Source: Candidatus Methanoperedens sp. (GTDB taxonomy: Archaea; Halobacteriota; Methanosarcinia; Methanosarcinales; Methanoperedenaceae). Taken from it: a stretch of 64,000 nt of DNA. Of this stretch, positions 21,901 through 30,722 are shown piece after piece. Position 1 is the first letter of the stretch, and every line of letters starts with the position of its first letter. Both the position numbers and the translations under genes were made by a program. The DNA lies in the NCBI GenBank assembly GCA_028717345.1, contig JAQUNZ010000001.1:1-64000 (forward strand), given 5' to 3'. The notes below the pieces were generated by a model, which saw only the letters and a list, made by a program, of their open reading frames with translations, was not told where the DNA came from and ran no database searches.

Positions 21901-22154
21901 CCATCCGGCATTTCTTTTTCTATAATCCGTGCTATTATCTCAGGTTCAAGGGGTTCGATATAGATGGCATCAGCCATGTCTGTATCTGTCATTATGGTTG
22001 CAGGATTGCTGTTGACAAGGACGACCTTGATACCCTCTTCCCTCAGTGAGCGGCATGCCTGGCTACCTGAAAAATCAAACTCTGCCGCCTGTCCTATCAT
22101 GATAGGACCTGAACCTATCAGCAGGACTTTTTTTATGTCGCTTCTTTTCGGCAT
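18945..22154 (-). CDS. carB: Carbamoyl-phosphate synthase large subunit
   Basis: Duplicated ATP-grasp architecture, [45 protein letters not shown], C-terminal MGS domain. Confidence 0.97.
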   Translation of the reverse strand: [1069 protein letters not shown]

Positions 22155-22306
22155 TCTACCTCGCAATTTTAAGGCTAAATGTCATGCAGTGTTATTAATT
22201 CTATCCATTGAGCTCTTATGTTCGTATATTAAACTGTAGTTTGTATAGTTTTATGACGACTAAGTATATCTCAATAACCTGCCAATATGTTATCGAGGTG
22301 AATTAA

Positions 22307-22471
22307 ATGCCTGAATGGAAATATACAAACAAAACAGTAACAAAAGAAGAAGCACAGAAGTCGTTGGCGGCTGTAAAAAGCGCATGTTTCAAATGTGAAA
22401 AACATGCCTCCGGCTGCCCGATATCCAGAACAGCAGGTGAGATAAAAGCAATGACTGAGGAAAAATCATGA
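22307..22471 (+). CDS. 54-aa Cys-containing microprotein
   Basis: MPEWKYTNKTVTKEEAQKSLAAVKSACFKCEKHASGCPISRTAGEIKAMTEEKS*; ATGA overlap with the next microORF. Confidence 0.6.
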   Translation: MPEWKYTNKTVTKEEAQKSLAAVKSACFKCEKHASGCPISRTAGEIKAMTEEKS

Positions 22472-22536
22472 GCGATTTTCCCTTTAAGAGCGCAAAAAAA
22501 GTTGCGGATGTAATAGTTGAAAGAGCAGGGCTCTAA
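22468..22536 (+). CDS. 22-aa microprotein translationally coupled to 22307-22471
   Basis: MSDFPFKSAKKVADVIVERAGL*; ATGA overlap. Confidence 0.4.
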   Translation: MSDFPFKSAKKVADVIVERAGL

Positions 22537-22570
22537 AGCCCTGTTTATTTTATCTCAAATAGTGATCAAC

Positions 22571-23098
22571 ATGAAAAGAATAAAACTTGTAGAGAATTAC
22601 GAAGCAAGTGACGAGGTTAAGGCGGTCTATAAAGATATAGAAGCAGCATTCGGGATGGTTCCGAACCTTTTCAAGACATACGCCAATTTTCCAGCGCTTC
22701 TCAAAGTGAACTGGGAAAAGACAAAGGTCTTGCTGATGGGGGGCGAACTTCCACGGGAGCTTAAGGAACAGATAGCAGTAGTGGTATCTGCTGCAAATAG
22801 CTGTAAATACTGTGTAGCTTCACACTCAATGGCGCTTTCGATGATGGGATTCAGCCAGGAAAGAATAGATGACCTCACAAATAACATCGAGAGTTCCCTG
22901 ATTTCGCCCAGGGACAAATTGATCCTGAACTATGCAAAGAAAGCAACACTGACCCCGCATAAGATTACTGACGCTGAAACAAGGGAACTAAAATCTTTCG
23001 GTCTTACAGAAAGCCAGATCGTAGAGGTGCTTGGGGTCATGGAACTGTTCACAGGCTACAATAAATTCCTTGATTCTCTTGCTGTACCGCTGACTTAG
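22571..23098 (+). CDS. Carboxymuconolactone decarboxylase/AhpD-like peroxidase-family protein
   Basis: SAANSCKYCVASHSMALSMMG (CxxC...H); ATG at 22571. Confidence 0.85.
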   Translation: MKRIKLVENYEASDEVKAVYKDIEAAFGMVPNLFKTYANFPALLKVNWEKTKVLLMGGELPRELKEQIAVVVSAANSCKYCVASHSMALSMMGFSQERIDDLTNNIESSLISPRDKLILNYAKKATLTPHKITDAETRELKSFGLTESQIVEVLGVMELFTGYNKFLDSLAVPLT

Positions 23099-23129
23099 AT
23101 AAAAAAAGATTTTCAGGAGGTATAATTAT

Positions 23130-23870
23130 ATGAAAGTTATAGGAATAAGTGGCAGTCCGACAAAGGACAGCAACACGGATACGCTGATAAATGCGATACT
23201 TGATGCAACAGGGGCAGAAACAGATTTCGTAAAATTATCGGAAATTAATGTAGGTCCCTGTATCGCCTGCATGAAATGTGTTGATACCAATGAATGTGTT
23301 ATCAATGACCATTTTAAGTGGGTTTCAAAAAAAGTGATGGAAGCAGATGCCATAGTTGTCGGTTCGCCAACATATTATGGCGCAGCAAGCGCTTTTACAA
23401 AGGCGTTCATAGAGAGGCTTTATTCAAAGAGGCATGTAAAACTCCAGACCGGTGGGAAACTTGCTGCAACAGTAGCAGTAGGAGTAGCTGCTGAAAAGAT
23501 GGTAGCTGAGTGGATGGGAAATGCCCTTCGCGCCGGGGGGATGGAAATCGTAGGCAGCATGACTGCGAAAGGTACGCCGTGCTGTTTTGTGTGCGGTCCG
23601 GGAGAGACGTGCAATTATACTGTCTGGAATGCGTACTCAAAAGAACTGACAGGTATGGATTTGGGTGTTGAGGAAGCGTATAAGGGTTATCTTGAACTCC
23701 TTCCTGATAACAAGCCGTATGCACACGGCTCTGCTAAATTCCTGAAAAGTTACAGGTCTGTAAAAGATGAACCCTATGTGATGGATGAAGCCAGGAGGTT
23801 GGGGAAACTCATTAAAGAGAAAATCAAGAACCGCAGTAGAAAAGCAGGTGATTTAAAATGCGGGTGTTAG
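23130..23870 (+). CDS. Iron-sulfur flavoprotein / NADPH-dependent FMN reductase family
   Basis: GISGSPTKDSNTD; CIACMKCVDTNECV cluster motif. Confidence 0.88.
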   Translation: MKVIGISGSPTKDSNTDTLINAILDATGAETDFVKLSEINVGPCIACMKCVDTNECVINDHFKWVSKKVMEADAIVVGSPTYYGAASAFTKAFIERLYSKRHVKLQTGGKLAATVAVGVAAEKMVAEWMGNALRAGGMEIVGSMTAKGTPCCFVCGPGETCNYTVWNAYSKELTGMDLGVEEAYKGYLELLPDNKPYAHGSAKFLKSYRSVKDEPYVMDEARRLGKLIKEKIKNRSRKAGDLKCGC

Positions 23871-24511
23871 GAATAAGCGGGAGCCCTGTTAAAAACAGCA
23901 ACACCGACAGGCTGGTCAAAACAGTGCTTGAAGCTACTGGCATTGATTACGAATTCATTAAACTTTCAGACTACGATATCCATCCGTGCAGGGCATGTCT
24001 TGGCTGCACTAAGGACAACATTTGCAAGCAGAAGGACGACTGGCATATCGTTGAAACCAAAATCAAAGAATGTGACGCACTTGTTATTGGCGGCTATCCT
24101 ACCTACGGCACTCTTGATTCAAGAACAAAAATGCTGACTGAACGCATGTACTCCATGCATCATCAAAGAATGCTTAATAAAGGTAAGATCGGAGCAGCCG
24201 TGGCAGTCGGGGTCGGGCGGGGAATACCAAGCGTAGACCAGGCTGCTGACCAGATCGCCGCTTTTATGCAAATGGAAGGGATCAATGTTGCCGGGAAAGT
24301 AAGCGGAACAGGGAACATCGCATGCCTTTCATGCGGGCATGGAGGGACTTGCAAAATAAGCGGAGTTCCGCTGTTATTCGGCAAAGGAGCAGTGCCATCA
24401 AAGGATAAATATATTGCAATAGAAGACCAGAAGGATATCATTGAGAAAGCAAAAGAAATCGGGCATAAAATCAGGGAGATGCTGGAAAAGGAAATAGGTG
24501 AGGCCACATAA
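23858..24511 (+). CDS. Iron-sulfur flavoprotein, tandem paralogue
   Basis: GISGSPVKNSNTDRLV; CRACLGCTKDNICK. Confidence 0.88.
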   Translation: MRVLGISGSPVKNSNTDRLVKTVLEATGIDYEFIKLSDYDIHPCRACLGCTKDNICKQKDDWHIVETKIKECDALVIGGYPTYGTLDSRTKMLTERMYSMHHQRMLNKGKIGAAVAVGVGRGIPSVDQAADQIAAFMQMEGINVAGKVSGTGNIACLSCGHGGTCKISGVPLLFGKGAVPSKDKYIAIEDQKDIIEKAKEIGHKIREMLEKEIGEAT

Positions 24512-24515
24512 TATA

Positions 24516-25508
24516 ATGAAGAGAATAATAGCGCCACTGGCTGCGGTTTTGTTGGTAGTTTTTATGTTCTTTGCAGCATCTGCGACCTTTGGCGAAGAAA
24601 TTATTTTTCCTGAAATTGCCACTTTAATTATTGCCGCCTGGCTGATAGAGAATTCACCATTGGCAGATAAACCCCTTTACTTATGGTTGTCTCCCACTTT
24701 AGCTGCAATAACCGGTGTAGGGATACTTCACTTTCTGCCTTATAATCCGGAAATCCTGATTACTTTTACTTTTATCCTTGTCGGTTTGCAGTTATACCTG
24801 TTGCGTTCGAACGTTTTACCATCAATATCAGCCGGTATTCTACCGATTTTTTTAAATTTCGATAGTCTTTATTATCCGCTTTCTGTCTTCATATTCTCAG
24901 GGTGCATCGTTGCAGGCAGGGATTTGTTGACCCGCTTTCATTTTAGCGGGTATTCGCCAATCAGGTTAACCTCCAATTTAAACATAGAGGAGAGGAAACC
25001 ATGGGAAACAATGAAAACCAGTCACTGGTTAATGCTTTTTATCGGGGTCATTTTTGTTTTAATAATTGCTTTTAAATCAAAATTTATATATATTATATCA
25101 CCACCCTTGATCGTTACTTTTATTGAATTTTCCAACCCGTGCGGTCAGGTCTGTCAAAAGCCACTACGTCTTCTCCTGTTGCTTTTGCTTGCTTCTATTT
25201 CAGGGATACTGTGGGTGGAAGTGACTCACTTTTTGTTAAATTGGCCTTTATGGGTTACAGCTGCATGTATTGTTATATGGATATTCTTTTTATTCCGCCG
25301 GATGCAATTTGTCTTTCCTCCTGCCGCAGCGATATCACTGTTACCGACAATTATTCCAAGAGAAATGCTTCTGTTATATCCCTTACAGGTAGCGATCGGT
25401 GTTGTTATTTTCATCGTTATCGGAAAAATAATTATAGCAATTAACCTCAAATCAACAGATATCGGTTCAGGGATGACTGGTGGGCTTAACCGGAGATCGA
25501 TGAAATAA
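24516..25508 (+). CDS. Polytopic membrane protein, HPP-family-like
   Basis: Many TM segments; PPLIVTFIEFSNPCGQ...PPAAAISLLPTIIP HPP-like module. Confidence 0.5.
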   Translation: MKRIIAPLAAVLLVVFMFFAASATFGEEIIFPEIATLIIAAWLIENSPLADKPLYLWLSPTLAAITGVGILHFLPYNPEILITFTFILVGLQLYLLRSNVLPSISAGILPIFLNFDSLYYPLSVFIFSGCIVAGRDLLTRFHFSGYSPIRLTSNLNIEERKPWETMKTSHWLMLFIGVIFVLIIAFKSKFIYIISPPLIVTFIEFSNPCGQVCQKPLRLLLLLLLASISGILWVEVTHFLLNWPLWVTAACIVIWIFFLFRRMQFVFPPAAAISLLPTIIPREMLLLYPLQVAIGVVIFIVIGKIIIAINLKSTDIGSGMTGGLNRRSMK

Positions 25509-25510
25509 AC

Positions 25511-26571
25511 TTAAGCAAAGTGAGACTCTCACGATAAACCAATTGCCATCAACTTTAAAAGTTAACAGCCGGGTGATCCAGCAAGAAAATCTTCTGTACA
25601 ATACCTCGCGCACAGATACAAACTATACTTTGTATACCGAAACAGGAAAGAAGGTTGATAATGGTCTTGCAACCGGATTTATTAAGAGCACAACAGGAGG
25701 CAAATATGCCCGGCTTGGCTGGTTCGGAACTCTTTTCGTAGCAGTGAACGGTAAAGCGAATAAGTTAGCCAGGCTGATAAAAGAGCAGAAGAAGGAAGAA
25801 AAACAGACCCTGAAGCTGGGAACATCCTGGAACCTTGGAGAAGGTTACAACCTTACGGTTGAATCACTCGATACAACCATATCTCCAAGACAGGCGTGGC
25901 TTAATTTCACTAAGGATGGTAAAACCATAGACAGCAAAGTTGTGAATGAGGGAGAAGTTTATTCCTATGTTGAGAAAAGCGTAAGCGGTGAATCTAATGT
26001 ACCAGTATTTGTCACTTATGTGGAAAGTATTTTCACAGGCGCAGAGGGAATGTCGGCTCTTGTCCAGCTCAGATACACATGGTTAATATCCCAGAATGTG
26101 CTCGACATCAAGGCAGGAGATAAGTTTGGAGTATTTGAAGTAAAGGAGGCAAAAGAGAGTTATGTGCTTCTCTACAATAAGGATAAGTCAATAAGTCTTG
26201 ATCAGAACACGGTTCAACCATTATATGGAGAATTGAAGTTCAAAGTGGCAGATAGTTCGACTGCGTTGCGGTTCTATCCTTTGTTCGAACATACTATCCT
26301 TCCACCAAAAGTGGAATTAAAAGCAGCAAGCACCGCAACTACCAATGCACCGACTGTAACAGCAACAGCAGTCGTAACACCAGTGTCTGTCTCTCAACCA
26401 TCCTCGCTGAATGCAGCAGCGCCATCTGGAACACTACAGCCAAATTTGGCACAGGCAGAGACACCGGTAAAAACACAGGGGGATACAGCCAAACCAGCGC
26501 AATGGAATTGGGTGTTGTATGCAATAGCAGGTTTTGTCGCGATAGTATATCTGGTAAAGAGGAGAGTCTAA
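25511..26571 (+). pseudogene. 5'-truncated S-layer domain protein
   Basis: S-layer domain homology begins abruptly (SETLTINQLPSTLKVNSRVI...) after a stop, no signal peptide or ATG; C-terminal Thr/Ala linker plus TM retained. Track ORF starts at TTG 25543. Confidence 0.6.
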
Positions 26572-26747
26572 ATACTCTCCGGTTCTCTTTTTTTAACGCA
26601 TTGTAGAATCCTGATTTTATTTGACCAGTAAATATATATAGTAATAAAGATATTTAATTAAACATAAGGATACCTGGCGAATCATATATCTAAAAACGGT
26701 AGCCTGGGTTAGTGTTGATACATCATAGGGCATCAGGTCGAAGAAAA

Positions 26748-27233
26748 ATGAGCATAGCGCAAGAACATCTGGATCAAATTGTTGTTTTTTCCATAGCTGA
26801 GCAGCGATACGCCCTGTATCTCCCAGCCGTTGTAAGAATTATCCGTGTGGTTAAAGTCACTCCTCTGCCGAAAGCGCCAGATATAGTCCTTGGTATAATC
26901 AATGTACAGGGGCGAATAATTCCGGTTATAAATATCCGAAAACGTTTTGGCTTACCTGAACGGGAAATTAGCCTCAGCGATCAGTTAATAATTGCACAGG
27001 CATCAAAACATGATCTTGCACTTCTTGTAGACACGGTAAGCGGAGTTATTCAATATTCGGAACATGAATTCGTAAGGGCACAGGAGGTTATTCCTGGCAC
27101 CTGGTATGTCAAAGGCATGATAAAGCTGGATGACGGAATAAATCTTATTCTTGACCTCGATACCCTTCTTTCTTTTGAAGAAGTCAGATTGCTGGGCAAT
27201 GCCATGAAAGAACCTCACGGGGGTGAACTATGA
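26748..27233 (+). CDS. cheW: CheW scaffold (WspB-like position)
   Basis: IVVFSIAEQRYALYLPAVVRIIR...LGIINVQGRIIPVINIRKRFGLP. Confidence 0.9.
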   Translation: MSIAQEHLDQIVVFSIAEQRYALYLPAVVRIIRVVKVTPLPKAPDIVLGIINVQGRIIPVINIRKRFGLPEREISLSDQLIIAQASKHDLALLVDTVSGVIQYSEHEFVRAQEVIPGTWYVKGMIKLDDGINLILDLDTLLSFEEVRLLGNAMKEPHGGEL

Positions 27234-28693
27234 TCTCTGCTATCCCAGATGATGTGCTTTCAAAGCTCAGAGAATCCGTGAGCTCAATGATAGGGATGAA
27301 CTTTCCGAGAGAGCGGTTTTGCGATCTTGAACGCGGGATACGTTCTGCGGCAGAAGAGTTTGGTTTTAAGGATACAGAATCATGCATCCGGTGGCTCATC
27401 AATTCACCGCTCACAAGAAAACAGATCGAGATCCTTGCAAGTAATTTTACTGTAGGTGAGACCTATTTCTTCAGGGAGAATAGGAGCTTTGAGGTTATCG
27501 AAGAGCACATTCTTCCTGATCTGATACGCCTGCGCAGCAATAAAGAGAAGTACATAAGGATATGGAGTGCAGGTTGTTCTACAGGCGAAGAACCCTATTC
27601 CATTGCAATATTGCTCAATAAAATGATCCCTGATCTTGTGGATTGGAATATTACTATTTTAGCTACAGACATTAACCCCTGTTTTCTTCAAAAAGCGACT
27701 GAAGGGGTATATAATGAATGGTCGTTCCGTGAAACCCAGGGCTGGATCAGGAAATATTTCAGGAAAACAAAAAGTGGTTTCGAGATATCACCTGACATAA
27801 AGAAAATGGTAACATTTTCTTATCATAATTTGGCAGAAGATACCTATCCATCTCTACTGAACAATACCAATGCCATGGATATTATCTTTTGCCGCAATGT
27901 ACTGATGTATTTCTCTACAGAGCTTACAAAGAAAGTTATCCAGAATCTCTATCATTCTCTCGTTGAAGGAGGATGGCTTATTGTCAGCCCTGTTGAAAGG
28001 TCTCATGTTCTTTTCTCTATGTTTGAAACAATCGATTTTGAGGGTATCAGCATCTATAAGAAAGACAGCATTAAATCCCACACGAGAGAAGAGCTTATTC
28101 CAATAATGATACCTTCCTGCCCACTCCCCGGGTTAATAAAGATCACACCCTTGCAACCCCCTGATTTTATACCTGAACTAAAAAAAGCTGAAGAACTGCA
28201 ACCGTATGAAGAAGCACTAATGCTTTACGAAAAGGGCAGATATGCAGAGGTAGTTGAAAAAATAGGTTCGCTGGCTTCGCTTGACCATGATACGAAAGCA
28301 AAGACTCTTCTGGCAAGAGCTTATGCAAACCAGGGAATATTGACCGAGGCGCTTGAGTGGTGTGAAAAAGCCATAGCCACTGACAATTTGAAACCGGGCT
28401 GCCATTATCTTCGCGCCACGATATTACAGGAACTTGGGCTGGTTGAGGAAGCAATGAAGTCCCTTAAGCGAGCACTTTACCTTGATCAGGATTTTGTGCT
28501 GGCTCATTTCGGTCTGGGGAACCTGAACAAATTGCAGGGGAAATTCAGGGAATCTGAAAAATCTTTTGGGAATGCTCTTATGCTCGTGAAACGGTTCAGG
28601 CAGGACGAAATTCTTCCAGGCTCGGAGGGGGTTACAGCCGGCAGGCTCTCTGAGATCATAACTTCAATTAAAGGAAGAAAGGAGCTGGCATGA
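27230..28693 (+). CDS. cheR: CheR methyltransferase with C-terminal TPR repeats (WspC-like)
   Basis: VGETYFFRE, IWSAGCSTGEEPYSIAI, CRNVLMYF; TPR repeats after residue ~310. Confidence 0.93.
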   Translation: MISAIPDDVLSKLRESVSSMIGMNFPRERFCDLERGIRSAAEEFGFKDTESCIRWLINSPLTRKQIEILASNFTVGETYFFRENRSFEVIEEHILPDLIRLRSNKEKYIRIWSAGCSTGEEPYSIAILLNKMIPDLVDWNITILATDINPCFLQKATEGVYNEWSFRETQGWIRKYFRKTKSGFEISPDIKKMVTFSYHNLAEDTYPSLLNNTNAMDIIFCRNVLMYFSTELTKKVIQNLYHSLVEGGWLIVSPVERSHVLFSMFETIDFEGISIYKKDSIKSHTREELIPIMIPSCPLPGLIKITPLQPPDFIPELKKAEELQPYEEALMLYEKGRYAEVVEKIGSLASLDHDTKAKTLLARAYANQGILTEALEWCEKAIATDNLKPGCHYLRATILQELGLVEEAMKSLKRALYLDQDFVLAHFGLGNLNKLQGKFRESEKSFGNALMLVKRFRQDEILPGSEGVTAGRLSEIITSIKGRKELA

Positions 28694-29253
28694 GCGACAG
28701 GATAGAAACTGCTGTTGAATCGGGATATACGCCTCAAATACCGGAAAAGGAGAGGATACTTAAAGCAAGAGCCGTGGCACTTGCAAAGCAGCCTGAAGAT
28801 ACTAAAGTGGACGATGAGTATATTGAAGTGGTGGAGTTTAAACTTTCATATGAAAATTATGGGATCGAATCAGGTTATGTTCGTGAGGTTTATCCACTGA
28901 AAGAACTCACACATGTACCATGCACACCACCTTTTGTTTTCGGGATAATTAACGTACGCGGACAAATACTATCGGTCATCGACCTAAGGAAATTTTTTGA
29001 GCTTCCTGAAACAGGGCTTAATGACATGAATCGAGCCATTATCGTTCATAATAGCAGGATAGAGTTTGGTATTCTTGCAGATGTCGTTCTTGAAGTGCAT
29101 TCAATCCCGCTTCGGGAAATCCAGCCACCCCTTCCCGCATTGACAGGTACCAGAGCCGAGTACCTGAGAGGGGTCACGAAAGAAAGGCTGGCTGTTCTTG
29201 ATATCGAAAAGATACTGTCTGATAAGAAGATCATAGTTCATGAGGAGATATAA
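28690..29253 (+). CDS. cheW: CheW scaffold (WspD-like position)
   Basis: [24 protein letters not shown]...[22 protein letters not shown]. Confidence 0.9.
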   Translation: MSDRIETAVESGYTPQIPEKERILKARAVALAKQPEDTKVDDEYIEVVEFKLSYENYGIESGYVREVYPLKELTHVPCTPPFVFGIINVRGQILSVIDLRKFFELPETGLNDMNRAIIVHNSRIEFGILADVVLEVHSIPLREIQPPLPALTGTRAEYLRGVTKERLAVLDIEKILSDKKIIVHEEI

Positions 29254-29255
29254 AT

Positions 29256-30722
29256 ATGACCATAGGTAAAAAAATAATCGGCGGATATGCCGTTGTATTG
29301 TTACTGATGATAATAGCAGTTGCAACAGGATATTATGCTCTCGCAGTTGTTGATAGTAACTACAACAAATTAGTTGAGATAAATATAGAACAAATTCGTA
29401 ATGCTGAAAGGCTCAAATATTTAGTGGATGAACAGAAAGGTGATTATCGGGGTTTTTTGGTTTACCCGGATGATCCAAAATCATATCTGGATTCATTGTA
29501 TATACACCGCCGGGAATTCGATGATGCGGTCATAAAAGCGCAAGAATCTGAGTTATCTGAAAACGATGAAGCAGGTCTTGGCATACTGCAGAACATTGCT
29601 AACCTCCAGGCTAAGTATAAGCAGGAACAGGAAAAGATTATATCACTATTAAATGCGGGGAGTCGTGCAGAGGCTATTAATGTCAGTATTAATGAAATCC
29701 GACCTGTAAGGGTTGAATTATTAGATGCAATTGACAAATATGTTGCCGTCCTGGAGAAAAAAGAGGTAGAATTTCATGCAGATATTGCTGCCACAAATTC
29801 ACGACTTTCCCAACTGATGATCGTCGGTTCAATAATTGCCCTTATTGCCGGACTTATCATTGGATTATATATTACACGTTCCATCTCAGGTCAACTGCGC
29901 GGCGCAGTTAGCCAGCTTACTTCCTCATCATCAGAGATCTTAGCCACGACCACACAGCTGGCATCCAGTTCAACAGAAGCTGCAACTGCTTCGACCCAGA
30001 CAAGCACGACTGCCGTAGAACTCAAGCAAGCGGCTCAACTTTCCAGTGAAAAAGCGAATAATGTTTCGGAAAGCGCCCAGAAAGCGGCTTCTGCTGCGCA
30101 GCAGGGTAAAACTGCTGTCGCCGGGAACCTGGAAGCAATAAAAAGGATCAAAGGACAGGCTGAGTTTGTTGCCCAGAGCATTGTAAAACTCAGCGAACAG
30201 ACCCAGGCTATAGGTGATATCACAACAACAGTGAATGATATAGCAGAGCAGTCCAACCTCTTAGCGGTCAATGCGGCAATCGAGGCAGCAAAAGCAGGAG
30301 AGCAGGGGAAAGGATTTGCTGTTGTAGCTGCTGAGGTCAAAAATTTGGCTGAGCAGTCAAAGCAGGCGACTATACAGGTGCGTATGATATTGAACGACGT
30401 ACAGAAAGCTGCAAATGCGGCGGTGATGGCAACAGAGCAGGTAAGCAAAGCTGTAGAAGCGGGTGTGAAGCAGGCAACTGAAGCAGGTGAGTCTATCAGG
30501 ATACTTGCGGATACCAATGCAGAAGCAGCACAGGCAGCTACCCAGGTTGCTGCATCCAGCCAGCAGCAGCTTGTTGGAATAAATCAGATAGCTTCAGCCA
30601 TGGAAAATATAAAACAGGCAGTCCAGCAAAATGCAGCAGGGGCAAAACAGGCAGAAAAGTCAGCGCAAGATCTTAACGAACTGGGGCAAAATCTGAAGTC
30701 AATGATAGAGGAAGGTAGATAA
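29256..30722 (+). CDS. Methyl-accepting chemotaxis protein with 4-helix-bundle type sensor, little or no HAMP
   Basis: Two TMs, hairpin tip [45 protein letters not shown]. Confidence 0.93.
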   Translation: MTIGKKIIGGYAVVLLLMIIAVATGYYALAVVDSNYNKLVEINIEQIRNAERLKYLVDEQKGDYRGFLVYPDDPKSYLDSLYIHRREFDDAVIKAQESELSENDEAGLGILQNIANLQAKYKQEQEKIISLLNAGSRAEAINVSINEIRPVRVELLDAIDKYVAVLEKKEVEFHADIAATNSRLSQLMIVGSIIALIAGLIIGLYITRSISGQLRGAVSQLTSSSSEILATTTQLASSSTEAATASTQTSTTAVELKQAAQLSSEKANNVSESAQKAASAAQQGKTAVAGNLEAIKRIKGQAEFVAQSIVKLSEQTQAIGDITTTVNDIAEQSNLLAVNAAIEAAKAGEQGKGFAVVAAEVKNLAEQSKQATIQVRMILNDVQKAANAAVMATEQVSKAVEAGVKQATEAGESIRILADTNAEAAQAATQVAASSQQQLVGINQIASAMENIKQAVQQNAAGAKQAEKSAQDLNELGQNLKSMIEEGR

